A stretch of 64,000 nt of DNA from Lepisosteus oculatus (lineage: Eukaryota > Chordata > Actinopteri > Semionotiformes > Lepisosteidae). A program made the translations under genes and the position numbers. This document shows, in pieces, positions 24,389 through 35,190 of this stretch (position 1 is its first letter; every line of letters starts with the position of its first letter). The DNA lies in contig NC_090712.1 of assembly GCF_040954835.1 (NCBI RefSeq), positions 815,284 through 879,283 of the forward strand, given 5' to 3'. The notes beneath the pieces were generated by a model that saw nothing but the letters and a program-made list of their open reading frames with translations, was not told the DNA's origin and did no database searches.

Positions 24389-26577
24389 GTAAGTGCGTCC
24401 GCGGAGACGGTGCAAAAATGTGTGGAGCTGGCAAAAAAAAAGGGCAGCTGGTTTTTACCAGACATCTCTGCGTTTCCATGTTTCCATGTTTACACTCCTC
24501 AGTTAATCATACATGAAGAGGTGGGGGCAAGGCCTTTAAAAAAATAAAGCCAAAAGCACAAATGTATGTACAAAGCTAGAAGCAGCAGGTCAGAAGAATC
24601 TGTAGGTCTGTGTGTTTCATCGCAGCCCTGCCTGGGCTAACTAGGCTGGTGTGACTTGCTCACATGCACCCAGTCCAGCTGTGACACACAGATACACCAA
24701 GTTACATACTGCAGGTGCCTTGGATCAAGAAATCTTCTTGACAAGTTCGTATTGATAATACTCATTCCCGTTCTTTATACTAGAATTTTTCAAATGAATT
24801 CTCTTTTGTGTCCTGCAGTCGTTGTGTCTGTCCATCGTCGAACGTGTGCAGGGGCCTGCCGCACTCCATCGTGTACAAGTACATGAGCATTCCTTCAGAC
24901 AGGTCCGTCCCAGCGGACATCTTCCAGATCCAGGCCACCAACATCTACGCCAACACCATCAACACCTTCCGGATCAAGGCTGGCAACGAAGGAGGGGAGT
25001 TCTTTCTGCGGGTGAGATCTGAACGTCTGCTCAAGCTGCACACTCTCCCTCAGCAGTGAGCATTAGCCAAGCCCTTAGCAAACTACACCCTCTCCTCCTC
25101 GTCTGCTTCCCACTGGAAGTGCCCAGCTTCCTAAATCCAGCTCGCGTTTAACAGCTCGAGTTGGTCTGCAGCTGGATAATGAGTGCTGATTGCCCTGGCT
25201 GGACCTCTGCGTGGACAAAGTGCACACAAAGCACAATGTGCAGCTCTGAGCAATGGGCAGGAGCTGAGTGCAGGACCTGCAGTTCCAGACAGGGCTGCTG
25301 GAGGATGTGGAGAGAAATTAGGGGTGCAGGAGAGAGGGCAAGAGGGGTGGGCCAGGAGGCCCCCAACCAGCACCCTGGGGGTGACGATGGACTGAGTGCC
25401 CAGGACCAGCTGAAATTAAATGTAAAACCTAAGAGCTTGAGTTCTGGATTCTGATTTAGTTTTAATCCTACTTCAGCACAGCCTAGTATCAGAAGGTGTG
25501 CCCAACACTCAACACAGGGCTGGAGCACAATGAGGACTTGTTCAGCCTCCAAAGGCCACCTTTCAGCGCCACCCAGCACCGTGTTTATTGATCTTTCTGC
25601 AAATGTGCTCTGCATATGTTTGCAGACCCAGGACTGCCAGGCGAGGATGCAGGAGCAGGGCTCTTCCATAGCCCAGAGTTCAGTTTCCATTCTTATCAAT
25701 TGCATTTTCTATCCAGCTTTTCTCCCCATTTACTTTAATGGCGACTTTACAGAATCACATTAGCTGTTGCGAAACGTCGTGACCTCGGAACGGAAACACT
25801 GTTTCTCCAGGAGGTGCTGGGTCAGACCACACATGGCTCAGCTGTAGTAGGACTCATGTAAAACTGACAGAGGCACAGATTCGAGGTTACAATCCTGTGA
25901 TTTCGCAAGCTCTCCATTGCTTGCAAACTGCTTTAATTCACATTTATATTATTTGCTGGTATTTTGGACACCTAGAAAACATGATTTATTTACTTGTTGT
26001 TGCAAGTTGTTCTGTAATACCGCTGTGTAAAATCTACAGGTTTGAAATCAGGCACTGAAATGTGAGTTAACATTGTGATCCCAGATTAATACAGTAAGCG
26101 TATAAATAACAGGAGTTAAGACAATTGTGAGTATTTTAGTGATATCACGATTTCCTGAATTATGTTTTTGCATTTTGTTCAAGACATCCAGAACCTTGTG
26201 TAAACAGAAGCTCAGCAGTAAATGCCTCTCAGTTCTCCCTGGTGTTTCACCTGGGCTCCTGAGCTTGACTTGGTCAAGAACCTGGGAGGATTTTTAATAC
26301 TTGCATAAAGTCTCCCCCACAGATTCCTCTGTTCACTCTCAAAGAGGTGTCGTGTCCCTGACGTGACTGAGCAAGACTGATGGCCTGTGCTCTTCTCCCT
26401 CTCTGTCCTCCCCAGCAATCCAGCAACGTCAGCGCGATGCTCGTGATGACCAAGCCGCTGTCGGGACCCAGGGAGCACATCGTCGACCTGGAGATGATCA
26501 CGTTCAACACGGTGATGAACTACCGCTCCAGCTCCATCCTGCGGCTCACCATCATCGTGGGACCCTACCCCTTCTAA
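19579..26577 (+). CDS. EFEMP1: EGF-containing fibulin-like extracellular matrix protein 1 (fibulin-3), 3' part
   Basis: EFEMP1 is a secreted glycoprotein of basement membranes and elastic fibres. The window holds its last seven coding exons: 19579-19701, 20337-20456, 22388-22507, 23116-23235, 24265-24388, 24819-25011 and 26416-26577, all with AG/GT borders. Together they encode about 320 residues, equivalent to human residue 173 to the end. The signal peptide, first EGF module and linker exon are not in the window. The five EGF exons begin with DVDEC, DKDEC, DVNEC, DIDEC and DINEC. The protein ends IIVGPYPF, as human ends IIVGPFSF. EFEMP2 (fibulin-4) was considered, but closeness to human EFEMP1 and the PNPT1-PPP4R3B neighbours favour EFEMP1. 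Confidence 0.96.
21931..21960 (+). repeat. GTG microsatellite with poly-G end
   Basis: ATGGTGGTGGTGGTGGTGG runs into a block of nine or ten G residues, in an EFEMP1 intron. Confidence 0.9.
22062..22125 (-). mobile_element. Possible tRNA-derived SINE head, minus strand
   Basis: The reverse complement reads CACCGTGGCACAGTGGGTAA and then GGCTGGAATCC, which fits an A-box plus B-box arrangement of a tRNA-derived SINE head. It is short and diverged, and the body was not recognised. Confidence 0.4.
24819..26577 (+). CDS. EFEMP1: EFEMP1 exon block: fibulin-type C-terminal domain
   Basis: Exon 24819-25011 joins in phase 2 to the last EGF exon and encodes [20 protein letters not shown], then the fibulin module through [14 protein letters not shown] and GEFFLR. 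The final exon 26416-26577 starts in phase 0 with QSSNVSAML, contains [11 protein letters not shown] and ends at TAA 26575-26577. The domain mediates fibulin interactions with partners such as TIMP3 and tropoelastin (family knowledge). The intron between them, 25012-26415, shows no recognised feature. Confidence 0.95.
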
Positions 26578-26902
26578 CTCCTGCCCTCACGTCTGCAGCT
26601 GCTTCATAGCGCTTCATTGTAGAGTTATCAAGTAGGCACAGTATAGCCACTGAATGCGTTTATTGCAAGAGTGTACAAATGGCTTCAATTCAAGTCAAAG
26701 GTGATGTCGTATGAAAGACAGCATTTTTTGTTTTCCTACTTTTTAGTACTCTGATGCTTAGAGAAAGCAACAGCAGCTAACCACTGGGTGCCGGTATCTC
26801 AGCGCGGGCCTGAAGTGTTAATGACGTAACAGAAGCGTGAGACGTCCTGGAGCCCTGGGCAGTGGGTCCTGGGGCACCTGACACCAAGCACACAAGAAAC
26901 GA

Positions 26903-26908
26903 AATAAA
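26903..26908 (+). terminator. EFEMP1: Candidate poly(A) signal AATAAA (near)
   Basis: AATAAA about 330 bases after the EFEMP1 stop codon, in the context ACGAAATAAACTCC. Use would give a short 3' UTR. Confidence 0.3.
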
Positions 26909-29358
26909 CTCCACTTTCTTCCAGCTTCTGGAATAACACATCTCCCAGATCCCATAACCCCGAAGGCAGGAGCTTCCCAGGCACACCTGGCCGCTCTCTG
27001 TGGTCTGAGGGCTGGGGTTTGCGCGCCGGATCGTCATGAACGAGTCTCGGCTGTGCATCCGGCCCTGTGTGAGGCTGCGCGTCCCGCCCAGCATGTCCCT
27101 TCTCGACTTCACACTTCTTTAAACATTTGAGATTGAGGGGGGTTTAGTAAAAAAGCTTTTTATTCCTTTTAAATCTTTCTAACCAAGAGAGAAAAAAGAT
27201 ATTTCCTTTGGTTAACAGCTAATGTTAACAGCTAATTCCCAACGAGTGTGAGTGAACCATAGGGCACCAATGCTGTGGGCAGGCAGACTGAGCATAGCCC
27301 TGCAGGTGGCTCTCGAACCCGTAACCCTCTCTCACTGGGCTCCACTCAGCATGGTTCTGGGTTTCGGACAGTTTTTCACTGGCTGTTTTCTTAGACCGGA
27401 AAGCTCCAGCTGTCTCAGCAGCAGGTGGGGCAGGAGTTAGTTAATTAGTTTGCCATGGCGCTGCTGCGGCTGGAACCAGGAAGAGAAGGTGGGTCCTGGT
27501 GCCGGCTGCTGCCACAGTTTTTAAGTTTCCGATACTGAAATTCATCATAAAAAATTCAGAAACCCTTAACGTGTAAAAAACAGATATCAAAACTTGCAAA
27601 GTACAAAGGAGTAATGTTTCAGACCGACCATTTTCTTGAAGATGTAAATCAATGCTGTCTCCAGCAGCCCGTGGAGTAGGGTGGCTGAGAGATGCAGGTG
27701 TGGTGTGGGCGTGGCATGGGTGAATAGTGGGCTTGGTCTGCTTGAGATGTGGTGTGGTTTGGGTGCACCAGTGGAAAGGACGTGCAGCCAAACCACGGGG
27801 CTTCTGGTTCTTCTACGCTTTTGACTGGCGCTGCAAATGAGACAGCTCCAATTACCCTTCCATCTCACTGACCAGCTCCTCCAGCTTCCACCTCATTGAC
27901 CCTCAGGTGGGCTTCCCATTAGAACTACCAATTTAGAAGAGATGAAAACAGCACTTTTGCTGGTCTCATCAGGCCAGCAACATCGTGTCATGCGATACTC
28001 TGGCACCCTACCAATTGGTCTGATGAACATTTGCTGAACATCTTAAGTCAGAAGCAAAGACTAATGAGACTTTCCACTGCTACTGTCTAAAACGCCTCCA
28101 TACACAAGCAACAGTGGAATAAATATATTTAATCAGAAGAGTCTCTGATAAAATTGGAGGATTAGTGGGGTGGCTGAAAACCTTTCTAAGCATTAGGAAA
28201 ATGGTGCTAGTGTCAATTACAAATAATTTAATGCACCCATGACAAAAATGGAGAGAGCAAGAAAAAAGAGAATAATCCTGAAAAAATCTGAACCCAGTTA
28301 TTGAAGCACAGAATAATTACTGAGGGCACGAACAGTCAGCCATCCCTCCTCACAGATAGATGGAGGGTATGTTTATTTCTCTTCAGGAATGTTTTTGGTG
28401 TTTCAAAATGAGTTGATTCCAGTCCCTGCTTGGAAACTGGAGGCAGTTCGACCACAAAGGATTCAAGCTGAATAACTGAAGAAACAAACACACTGCCAGC
28501 CTCACCAGCGTCTGCTCCTTTTCTCCGGGTGTTGTGCAGGGTTGTGGGGTGTCTTGCTACACATAGAACTACAGCTGTCCTTGGTCATTGCTTCACCTGG
28601 TAGCAGCATTTCCCTTAAAAACCCAAGCACTGGGTATATCTTCAGGGAAGATCAGTTATGCCTTTTAGTGGCAAGAAAACAAAAGTTTAACTTTGCATGA
28701 AGCATGAAAAGAAGACCATTGGTCTTCTTATGGGAAGCCAGATACAGTTTTTGCAGCTCCCTTTAAAAGTAGCCTCTAAGAGATTATTGCCCTTTCTGGA
28801 AAAACACTGCTCTCTCTTATCCTCAAGAAGACCTGATTTTTTCGGATTCATTTGTTCGCTCCGAGTTTAGTCCAGTATTTGAACTGTCTTTTTCTCCTTC
28901 CCGAAGTGCAGGATTCGTCATTGGTTTGCCTCTCTTCTTCCTGTTTGACTTCACAAGCTGCTCCCTGCTGATGCAAAAGGCAGAAGAGAGACTGTCGTCG
29001 GGGCAGATATACAGATGCGCAGCTGTGTGCCTGGCTAATACAGGGCCTCCCGTCACATGTTAATACAGACACATAAGCGTATTGCTTCTGTTTTCCAGCC
29101 TGTGTAACTCTCAGCATTTTATTACCTATGAACCTGAATATGTAATTGCTTTTATACCATTTTTAATCATCATATACCAAGCTGTGTGACTTTTTATGTA
29201 TTTTATGCAAGACATTAAGCCTACAAGATTTCTTCTGTAAAAAGTGCCTTAAACATTGTAGAGCTGCAGTTTTTTTATTCTTCTATTTAAAGCTGTATTG
29301 TTTCATGTTATAAGATTGGAAAACTTTTACTCTGATGTACAAAGTAATTTTATAATGA

Positions 29359-29364
29359 AATAAA
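29359..29364 (+). terminator. EFEMP1: Candidate poly(A) signal AATAAA (distal)
   Basis: AATAAA in the context ATGAAATAAAACTG, at the end of an A/T-rich stretch typical of a 3' UTR end and just before a repeat fragment. It lies about 2.8 kb after the EFEMP1 stop. Confidence 0.4.
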
Positions 29365-29429
29365 ACTGAAATCTTTAATTCTTTTCCATGTAATGCCTGT
29401 CTAACAGACTGCTCTCTGGGGCCTCCTCT

Positions 29430-29510
29430 TAGAACTGGGAATGGGAATCACTTCTTTACACAAAGGGTGGTGGCTGACTGGAGATGCCTCAGGCAGAGCA
29501 AGCCAGCTCA
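29430..29510 (+). mobile_element. Fragment of the LINE-like 3' repeat
   Basis: AACTGGGAATGGGAATCACT and TTCTTTACACAAAGGGTGG match the order of the repeat tail at 14640-14720 (GCTGGGAACAGGAAGCACTT). It is a short, old piece. Confidence 0.5.
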
Positions 29511-29940
29511 ACTGTCTCCCTGTTGCTGTTGTGGGTCCACAAGGTGGGACTGCAGGTGTGAGCTGTTAGAAATCATTACAATCCTACGTGAATACATGAG
29601 GAAACGGAATACAGCAGGCAAGTCCACTCTGGTACGTTTTCAGAAACTTTGTTCCAGTCCGGTGACACTGTTACTGGCTCCAGACAGAACACCAGAATGG
29701 GACACAGCATGGGTTTGACCTGGACTTATCTGGGCTCTGCAGCTCATTCTGCAGGCAGGCCAGCCCTTCCCACAAGACCTGAGACAGCAGACAGTCGGCT
29801 GGGGTTCGAGCCTGGCCAGACAACGTGCCCATGTGAACCTACCCCCTGATGAATTTCTTCGTGTCTCTCCTTTTCAGAAAAGGGAAGAACAAGAATGCCC
29901 TCTATTCTGAGAAAAGGCTTGGCAGCAGGATTGAAAGAGT

Positions 29941-30070
29941 GGGGCAACACTCCCAGCATTCCTGCTGCAGGCAGGAGGTTGGGGCAACACTCCCAGCATT
30001 TCTGTCTCAGGGTTGGGGCAAAACAGCCAGCATTTCTGCTGCGAGCAGGGGGCTAGAGCAACACTCCGTT
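29941..30070 (+). repeat. Short tandem repeat, about 3.3 copies of 34-41 bp
   Basis: GGGGCAACACTCCCAGCATT starts at 29941 and again at 29981. A variant starts at 30015 (GGGGCAAAACAGCCAGCATT) and a partial unit at about 30056. Unit lengths are 40, 34 and 41 bp. Confidence 0.85.
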
Positions 30071-33000
30071 TAGCTAGGAATTTTTTTTTAAAAAAACGCA
30101 TCATGTAAGAAATGTGTTGAGTTTCTTTTGGGGGAAAAGGGAGCAGATGAAAGAGGTTCAAAATGCAGTTCGTGACTCAGTCGGTGTCGTTAGCCCCTTG
30201 TTCGAAATAAGAGAAGAGATTGTGTCTGCATGGCTCAGTGGCCATGAGGGTGGCGAGCCCTGGGCAGAGAGATTCACTGTATTTCTGGCCTGCACCCCTG
30301 TTTGCACACGTGCCTGAGGGGGTGCTGGGCCGGAGTGTACCCACGAAGGTTGGGGCTCAGGGGTGAGCAGGAAAGAGCTGTTGCTCAATCTTCTGGAGTG
30401 CCTTGTGAAAAATACCACCAGGGCAGTGCGCTGATCCCTGGCCTGTTGGGCAGAACAGTGCAAGACTGTGCTGGAGTGGTTCTGAGCCATTCGTGTCAGC
30501 CTTACCTAATATCAAGAGGCTGTTTGAGGAGATTTAAAGGGCTATTCCTTCACTCTAGGGAAACCTCTGACTTTCTATTTTTCTAAAGAAAATTTGAAGT
30601 CTCTTCTCTCCCCTGCAGTGCTCATCCTCGGGAATAGTTCTGAGTCTGATCAGCTTTGTGAGGTCTAATATGGAGCCACTGAAAAGGAGGTCGTTGTTAA
30701 TGTTGGATGAGAGATAATTAGGAGGGGAGGTTTCATTCACTGCTCTGGTGGCCTCTTCAGTGTGATTCTTCACTACCCTGAATACACAGGCAGCTCTCCG
30801 ACCCTGGGCAGTAGATGCTTTAGTTCTGCCGTAAAGGAACTCCCTCCCCAGTTGGTTTGCGAAGGGAGTCTTCAGGGATATGTCCAGCAGTGTGTTGACC
30901 TGTGTACACCTTGGCCTTGAGCTCCACCAAACTGAGGACCCTCAGCAAAACTACACCACTAGGCCAAACTGAGCAGTGGGTTTGCTCAGAGGAAGGATTA
31001 AGTATGTGCTGGATACAAGGTGCGAAGAGTTAGAACATGACAAGCAGGACATTGCGCCAATTTACTTGTTTGGTCAGCTGTAGACAATTGGCCTGAATCC
31101 TGAATCATGCCACTTTTTGAAGGATTCCCCCTAACCCAGGAATTTGTTTTTGACAGTGGCATACCTTACCACAAAAAGTGAATAAGTAGATTAATTAAAC
31201 GGTTCACACCTCAGTTGGAATGAAATCCAGAAGAAATTGAGTATTTCTTGTTTTCTAGACCATCCAGAAAGACGGCAGACACCCTTTGCTTCCAGCCTCA
31301 GTTCAACAGAGCCCAGATTCAGGAATGCACAGAGCCCAGAGTCTGCAGTTCGTGACCCTATCTATTCATGTCCCTCTCTGTTCTTTTAAACTTGTTGAAA
31401 CGATTCAGTATTTTCAGCAATTTCCCTTTTGTTAGATGATGTCCTTGGACATTCTGAGTGGGAAGACGTGCGCTGTTTGCTTATTGCAAGTGCTTCAGTG
31501 TTGGCGGGGGGTGATATCTTCGAGCAGCAGCCTGTTCTGGTATTTGAGACGTAGGATTTTAAGTCGATGAAGCTGAAAATACGAGATAGAAAACTGCAGT
31601 CCCTGTGGAAACAGAGACCCCTAGAGATCTCCTGAAAGGGAGAAGAAAGAGGGTGGCTGAGGTCAGAGACCACCCGAGGCATAGTTTATTTAGTTAATGC
31701 ACAAGGCCACAAATAAGGGTTTACTGTGCATTGACTACTGTCGCCATGACTACAAGGACTGTTTGTGTGTTCAGCTATCTTGCATATTTATACCTTGACA
31801 GCCAAGGCGCTCAGATCCACACAGCAGCTGCACTCAGTCTGAGCATGTGGGACAAGGCCTGTAGTGACAGGGGGCTTTGCCACATTCTGTGAGGGGATTC
31901 TGAAATGTTAGGACTGTCTGGCTCACTCTTCATCCACATCTTCCTCACAAAGCGGGCAGAGATATGCCAGCCGGACAGGGCAGGAGCTCCTCGTTGCCAT
32001 CTGGTCTGCAGGTGTCTGCAGGCTCTGGAGAGGCGCCTGTTCTCTCAAAGACAAGCCGCAGTGTTTATCCCTGAGTCTCCCAGCTGTGGAGACTGCATAT
32101 GCTTCACCTCTGCAGACAACATCAAGCGCAACTGTGTAGAGACAGAGTCTGAGACACTCTGAGCAGAGTCAGAGAAAGTTCGAGCAAGCCTGAACGAGCC
32201 TGAGAGAGTCTGGAAGAGTTTGAGAGTCTGAGCTGAGTGTGAGAGAATTTGAACTGAGTTTGGGCCTGAGCAAGGTATGAGCAAGTATGAGAGTCTGAGA
32301 GAGTCAGAGTCTGTGAACTGCCTTCAGGAATCTGACAAATTCATACCTATAGATAAAATCTATAGTAAACAACATAGAAAACTCCACCTGTCCTTCTATA
32401 ACTTTAGATTGCCAAGAAATAAAAAGTCATTATTTAAATCACTATACTAGACAGTCATTCTCCTACAGTTCTGCGCATCAGAATAAACACATCTGAAACG
32501 ATGGGGAGGCCAGAGGCACTCGTGTCCCTCCTGCTCTGCACTCAAGCAGTCCGCTCCTGGAGTCAGCACCACACTCCCGGTGCTAAGGCCTGGTCCACTT
32601 CAGGTTTTCTGAGTCACCCTCTCTCCCCAGTGCCTGGTACAGAATCTTTAACATTTAACGTCCATGTATTTGCAAATAGAAAGAGCATGAAAATAAAATC
32701 CCTGATGGATTCAGACCTGAAATCCCGCAGACAGCTGTCCATTGGCTGAAGACAGCGAATGGGGTTGATGACTCAGGGGTAAGGGGAGCCCAGAGGTTCA
32801 ACACGAAGTCCAGGTATTAGCAGCATTTTCCACTGGATCTGGGGGGGGGGGAGCAGAGATAGGGAGACAACTTGACCTCCTGGGCAAATGAAACCTCCAC
32901 CCAGTGTTGTGGCTGGACGACGTCTGAGGCCTCTGCACTCTGACGCACCACCAAGAAGGACTGCGGCTAAATATAGCAAAGTCTGGGAGGTCCGGGGCCC

Positions 33001-33654
33001 CAGCGCCAGCGCGGCTCACAGAGCAGCCCCTGCAGCTGCTCCAAACAATCACAGGGCTGGAACAACACACTTTCCCCCATCGGTAAGGGCCCTGTGTGGC
33101 CCAGAACGTCAACAGCTGTTTGCCAGCTCAGTCTTCAACAGAACATCCTCGCCTCTTGCAGTACATGTCCCATCTGTCCCACATTTCAGGCTGGATTAAC
33201 TACATTTCATTCTTTGGGGGCGGGAGGGGGCTCTTACATTAAACCTCAGAAGAGCAGTTCCGTGTCTGTTTGGATCCAAGCAAGGAAAGACCGTGAGCCC
33301 CGACTCGCTCCTTAATTCTCTTCTCGAGCGGGGGCGTGCATGCAAGGCTGTTGAGCTACACAACCAGCCAGCTAACTCTGCCCAGAGCGAGTCTGACTCC
33401 TGCTTCCTGTATCCCCTTTCCCAAAAATGCTCAGCATGCCAGTGGCTTTGCTAACGTGTTGGTGCAACAAAAGGCTGTGCGATCTTGCCAACGTGTCTAC
33501 ATGATAAAAAAAACAAGGCCCTGCTCCCCGGAGACACACACTGTACCACTGCCTAGAAGACTCTCCAAACAGAAACGGCAAAAGTGATGTTCTTATTAAG
33601 CATTAGCCCTGTGAATCTTGCGTGTTATTACATACAAAATGTATGTAATACATT
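30071..33654. other. Intergenic DNA, EFEMP1 to PNPT1
   Basis: No gene recognised on either strand. Open frames reach about 110 codons but lack any family resemblance. It includes the GAG-rich repeat at 32161. A poly-G run lies near 32841. Confidence 0.45.
32161..32325 (+). repeat. Degenerate GAGAGTCTGAG-type repeat
   Basis: A purine-rich stretch made of imperfect units of about 10-11 bases related to GAGAGTCTGAG, for example GAGAGAGTCTGG, TTTGAGAGTCTGAGC and ATGAGAGTCTGAGAGAG. It is too diverged for a clean period. Confidence 0.65.
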
Positions 33655-34222
33655 TGCCAGCACCCATATCACCCTGCAACTCACAAGTGGTAGCCCACTG
33701 AAGCTAAGCAGGTGTGAGCCTGGTCAGCACCTGGATGGGAGACCTCCTGTGAAAAAAGGTTGCTGCTGGAAGAGGTGTTAGTGGCGCTCATCCTGCGATC
33801 CATGTGGGTCCTAATGCCCCAGTATAGAGATGGGGACACTATACTGTAAACAGACGCTGTCCTTTGGAACAGACGTAAAACTGAGGTCCTGACTCTCTGT
33901 GGTCATTAAAAATCCCAGGGCATTTCTCAAAAAAAGTAGGGGTGTAACCCCAGGGTCCTGGCCAAATTTCCCATTGGCCCTTACCAATCATGGCCTCCTA
34001 ATAATCCCCATCTCTGAACTGGCTTCATCACTCTGCTCTCCTCCCCACTGAGAGCTGGTGTGTGGGGAGCGTTCTGGCGCACTATGGCTGCCGTCGCTTC
34101 GTCCAGGTGGGGCTGCACATTGGTGGTGGTGGAGGGGATCCCAATTACCTGTAAAGCGCTTTGAGTGGAGTGTCCAGAAAAGCGCCATATAAGTGTAAGC
34201 AATTATTAATTATTATTATAAA
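33655..34222 (+). mobile_element. 5S-rRNA-derived SINE (SINE3-like), near full length
   Basis: The head resembles 5S rRNA: CATATCACCCTGCAACTC, then GAAGCTAAGCAGG and GGATGGGAGACC, which are the 5S internal promoter elements (A block and C block). The body includes GGTTGCTGCTGGAAGAGG, GTGGTCATTAAAAATCCCAG and GCATTTCTCAAAAAAAGTAG. The tail reads AAAGCGCTTTGAGTGGAGTG and CGCCATATAAGTGTAAGC, then TTA-rich repeats. This structure is known for SINE3-type elements transcribed by RNA polymerase III from a type 1 promoter. Two more copies occur at 39038 (minus, headless) and 55150 (fragment). Confidence 0.93.
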
Positions 34223-34989
34223 ATGTGATTCAATGTAACGAGGATGCATCTTGTCAAAGTCCGTCCAACAGAAGAAGATGCAGGGGGAAATTGGACTGAT
34301 ACAAAACTCTTCACTTGCAGGCCCAACACCTGACTCCTTTCCCTGAGCCAGCAGGACATCCTGTGGAGCACCAGACAGTGAAATACCTGCTTCCCTGCCC
34401 TTCACGGGAGGCACTCATGGGTCTGCATGCTCCGTTCTTCACTGTGAAGGTCAGATTAGAGAGGAGGCCCTGCGCTGCCCACTTGCTGGCGCTGCATCAG
34501 GGGCAGATGCCCAGGCTCAGCTGTGCTGCCAGAGGGATGGGGGGAAGCTGAGAGAATGGGGAGCAGACAAAGGAAAAGATTGTGCTGGGCCCCGGCGCGA
34601 GCTGGAGTCCAGCCAAGCCACGCGGAGCAGTGGGCCGACAGCGTCGCAGTGATCTCCCAGCAGAGGCCCTGGGTTTACTCCAGTAATGAGCGCCAGGACA
34701 CCTTCTGTGACCCTTCACTGAATTTCTGCTTGCCTGTCTAGAGGACGTTCTACAGACGAGAATTTCTAGGATAGAAATATTGGTTATTCAGACATGGAAA
34801 CGGAATGACAATGGATTAAGGATTAACTCACACTGCTACTGTGGCCGTTCTGGGCTACAGTCACTCCTCTGCTGCTGGAGTTTGCATGAGTGACATTTGT
34901 GTTGTTTGTGTGTCAGACTGCTTACAGAACAGCCACCTCAGATCGTGCCACATGTAATCCCAGCACAACAACCTGTACAGCTGAAGTAG
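34223..34989. other. Intergenic DNA, nothing recognised
   Basis: No gene or repeat family recognised. Short open frames on both strands are without family resemblance. Confidence 0.45.
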
Positions 34990-35190
34990 TTCAAGCAGGG
35001 AGCTGTGTCAGCATGCGTAGGCTGCAAAGGAACAAGTAAAGGTTTATTCCATGCTGAAAAGAGCAGAAAAGAAACACAACGTTTCAGCTGTGGAGCCTTC
35101 TTCAGGTGACTGAAACCTGAAACAGTTTCTCTTCTCTTTTCAGCTTGGAATAAACCTTTACTTGTTCCTTTGCAGCCTGTACAACTGCTG
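34990..35190. mobile_element. Foldback repeat with long inverted arms, copy 1
   Basis: The left arm at about 35021-35062 (GCTGCAAAGGAACAAGTAAA, then GGTTTATTCCATGCTGAAAAG) is nearly the exact inverse of the right arm at about 35134-35176 (CTTTTCAGCTTGGAATAAACC, ending TGTTCCTTTGCAGC). The spacer holds CAACGTTTCAGCTGTGGAGC and CTTCTTCAGGTGAC. A second copy lies at 40195-40330. No transposase frame is present, so it is a non-autonomous element (MITE or foldback type); I cannot name the family. Confidence 0.75.

Larger units (their letters stand above)
26578..29430 (+). other. EFEMP1 3' untranslated and downstream region
   Basis: No further coding sequence follows the EFEMP1 stop. Two candidate cleavage signals lie at 26903 and 29359. 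The A/T-rich stretch from about 29100 to 29370 looks like the end of a long 3' UTR, but nothing in the sequence alone tells which signal is used. Confidence 0.45.
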
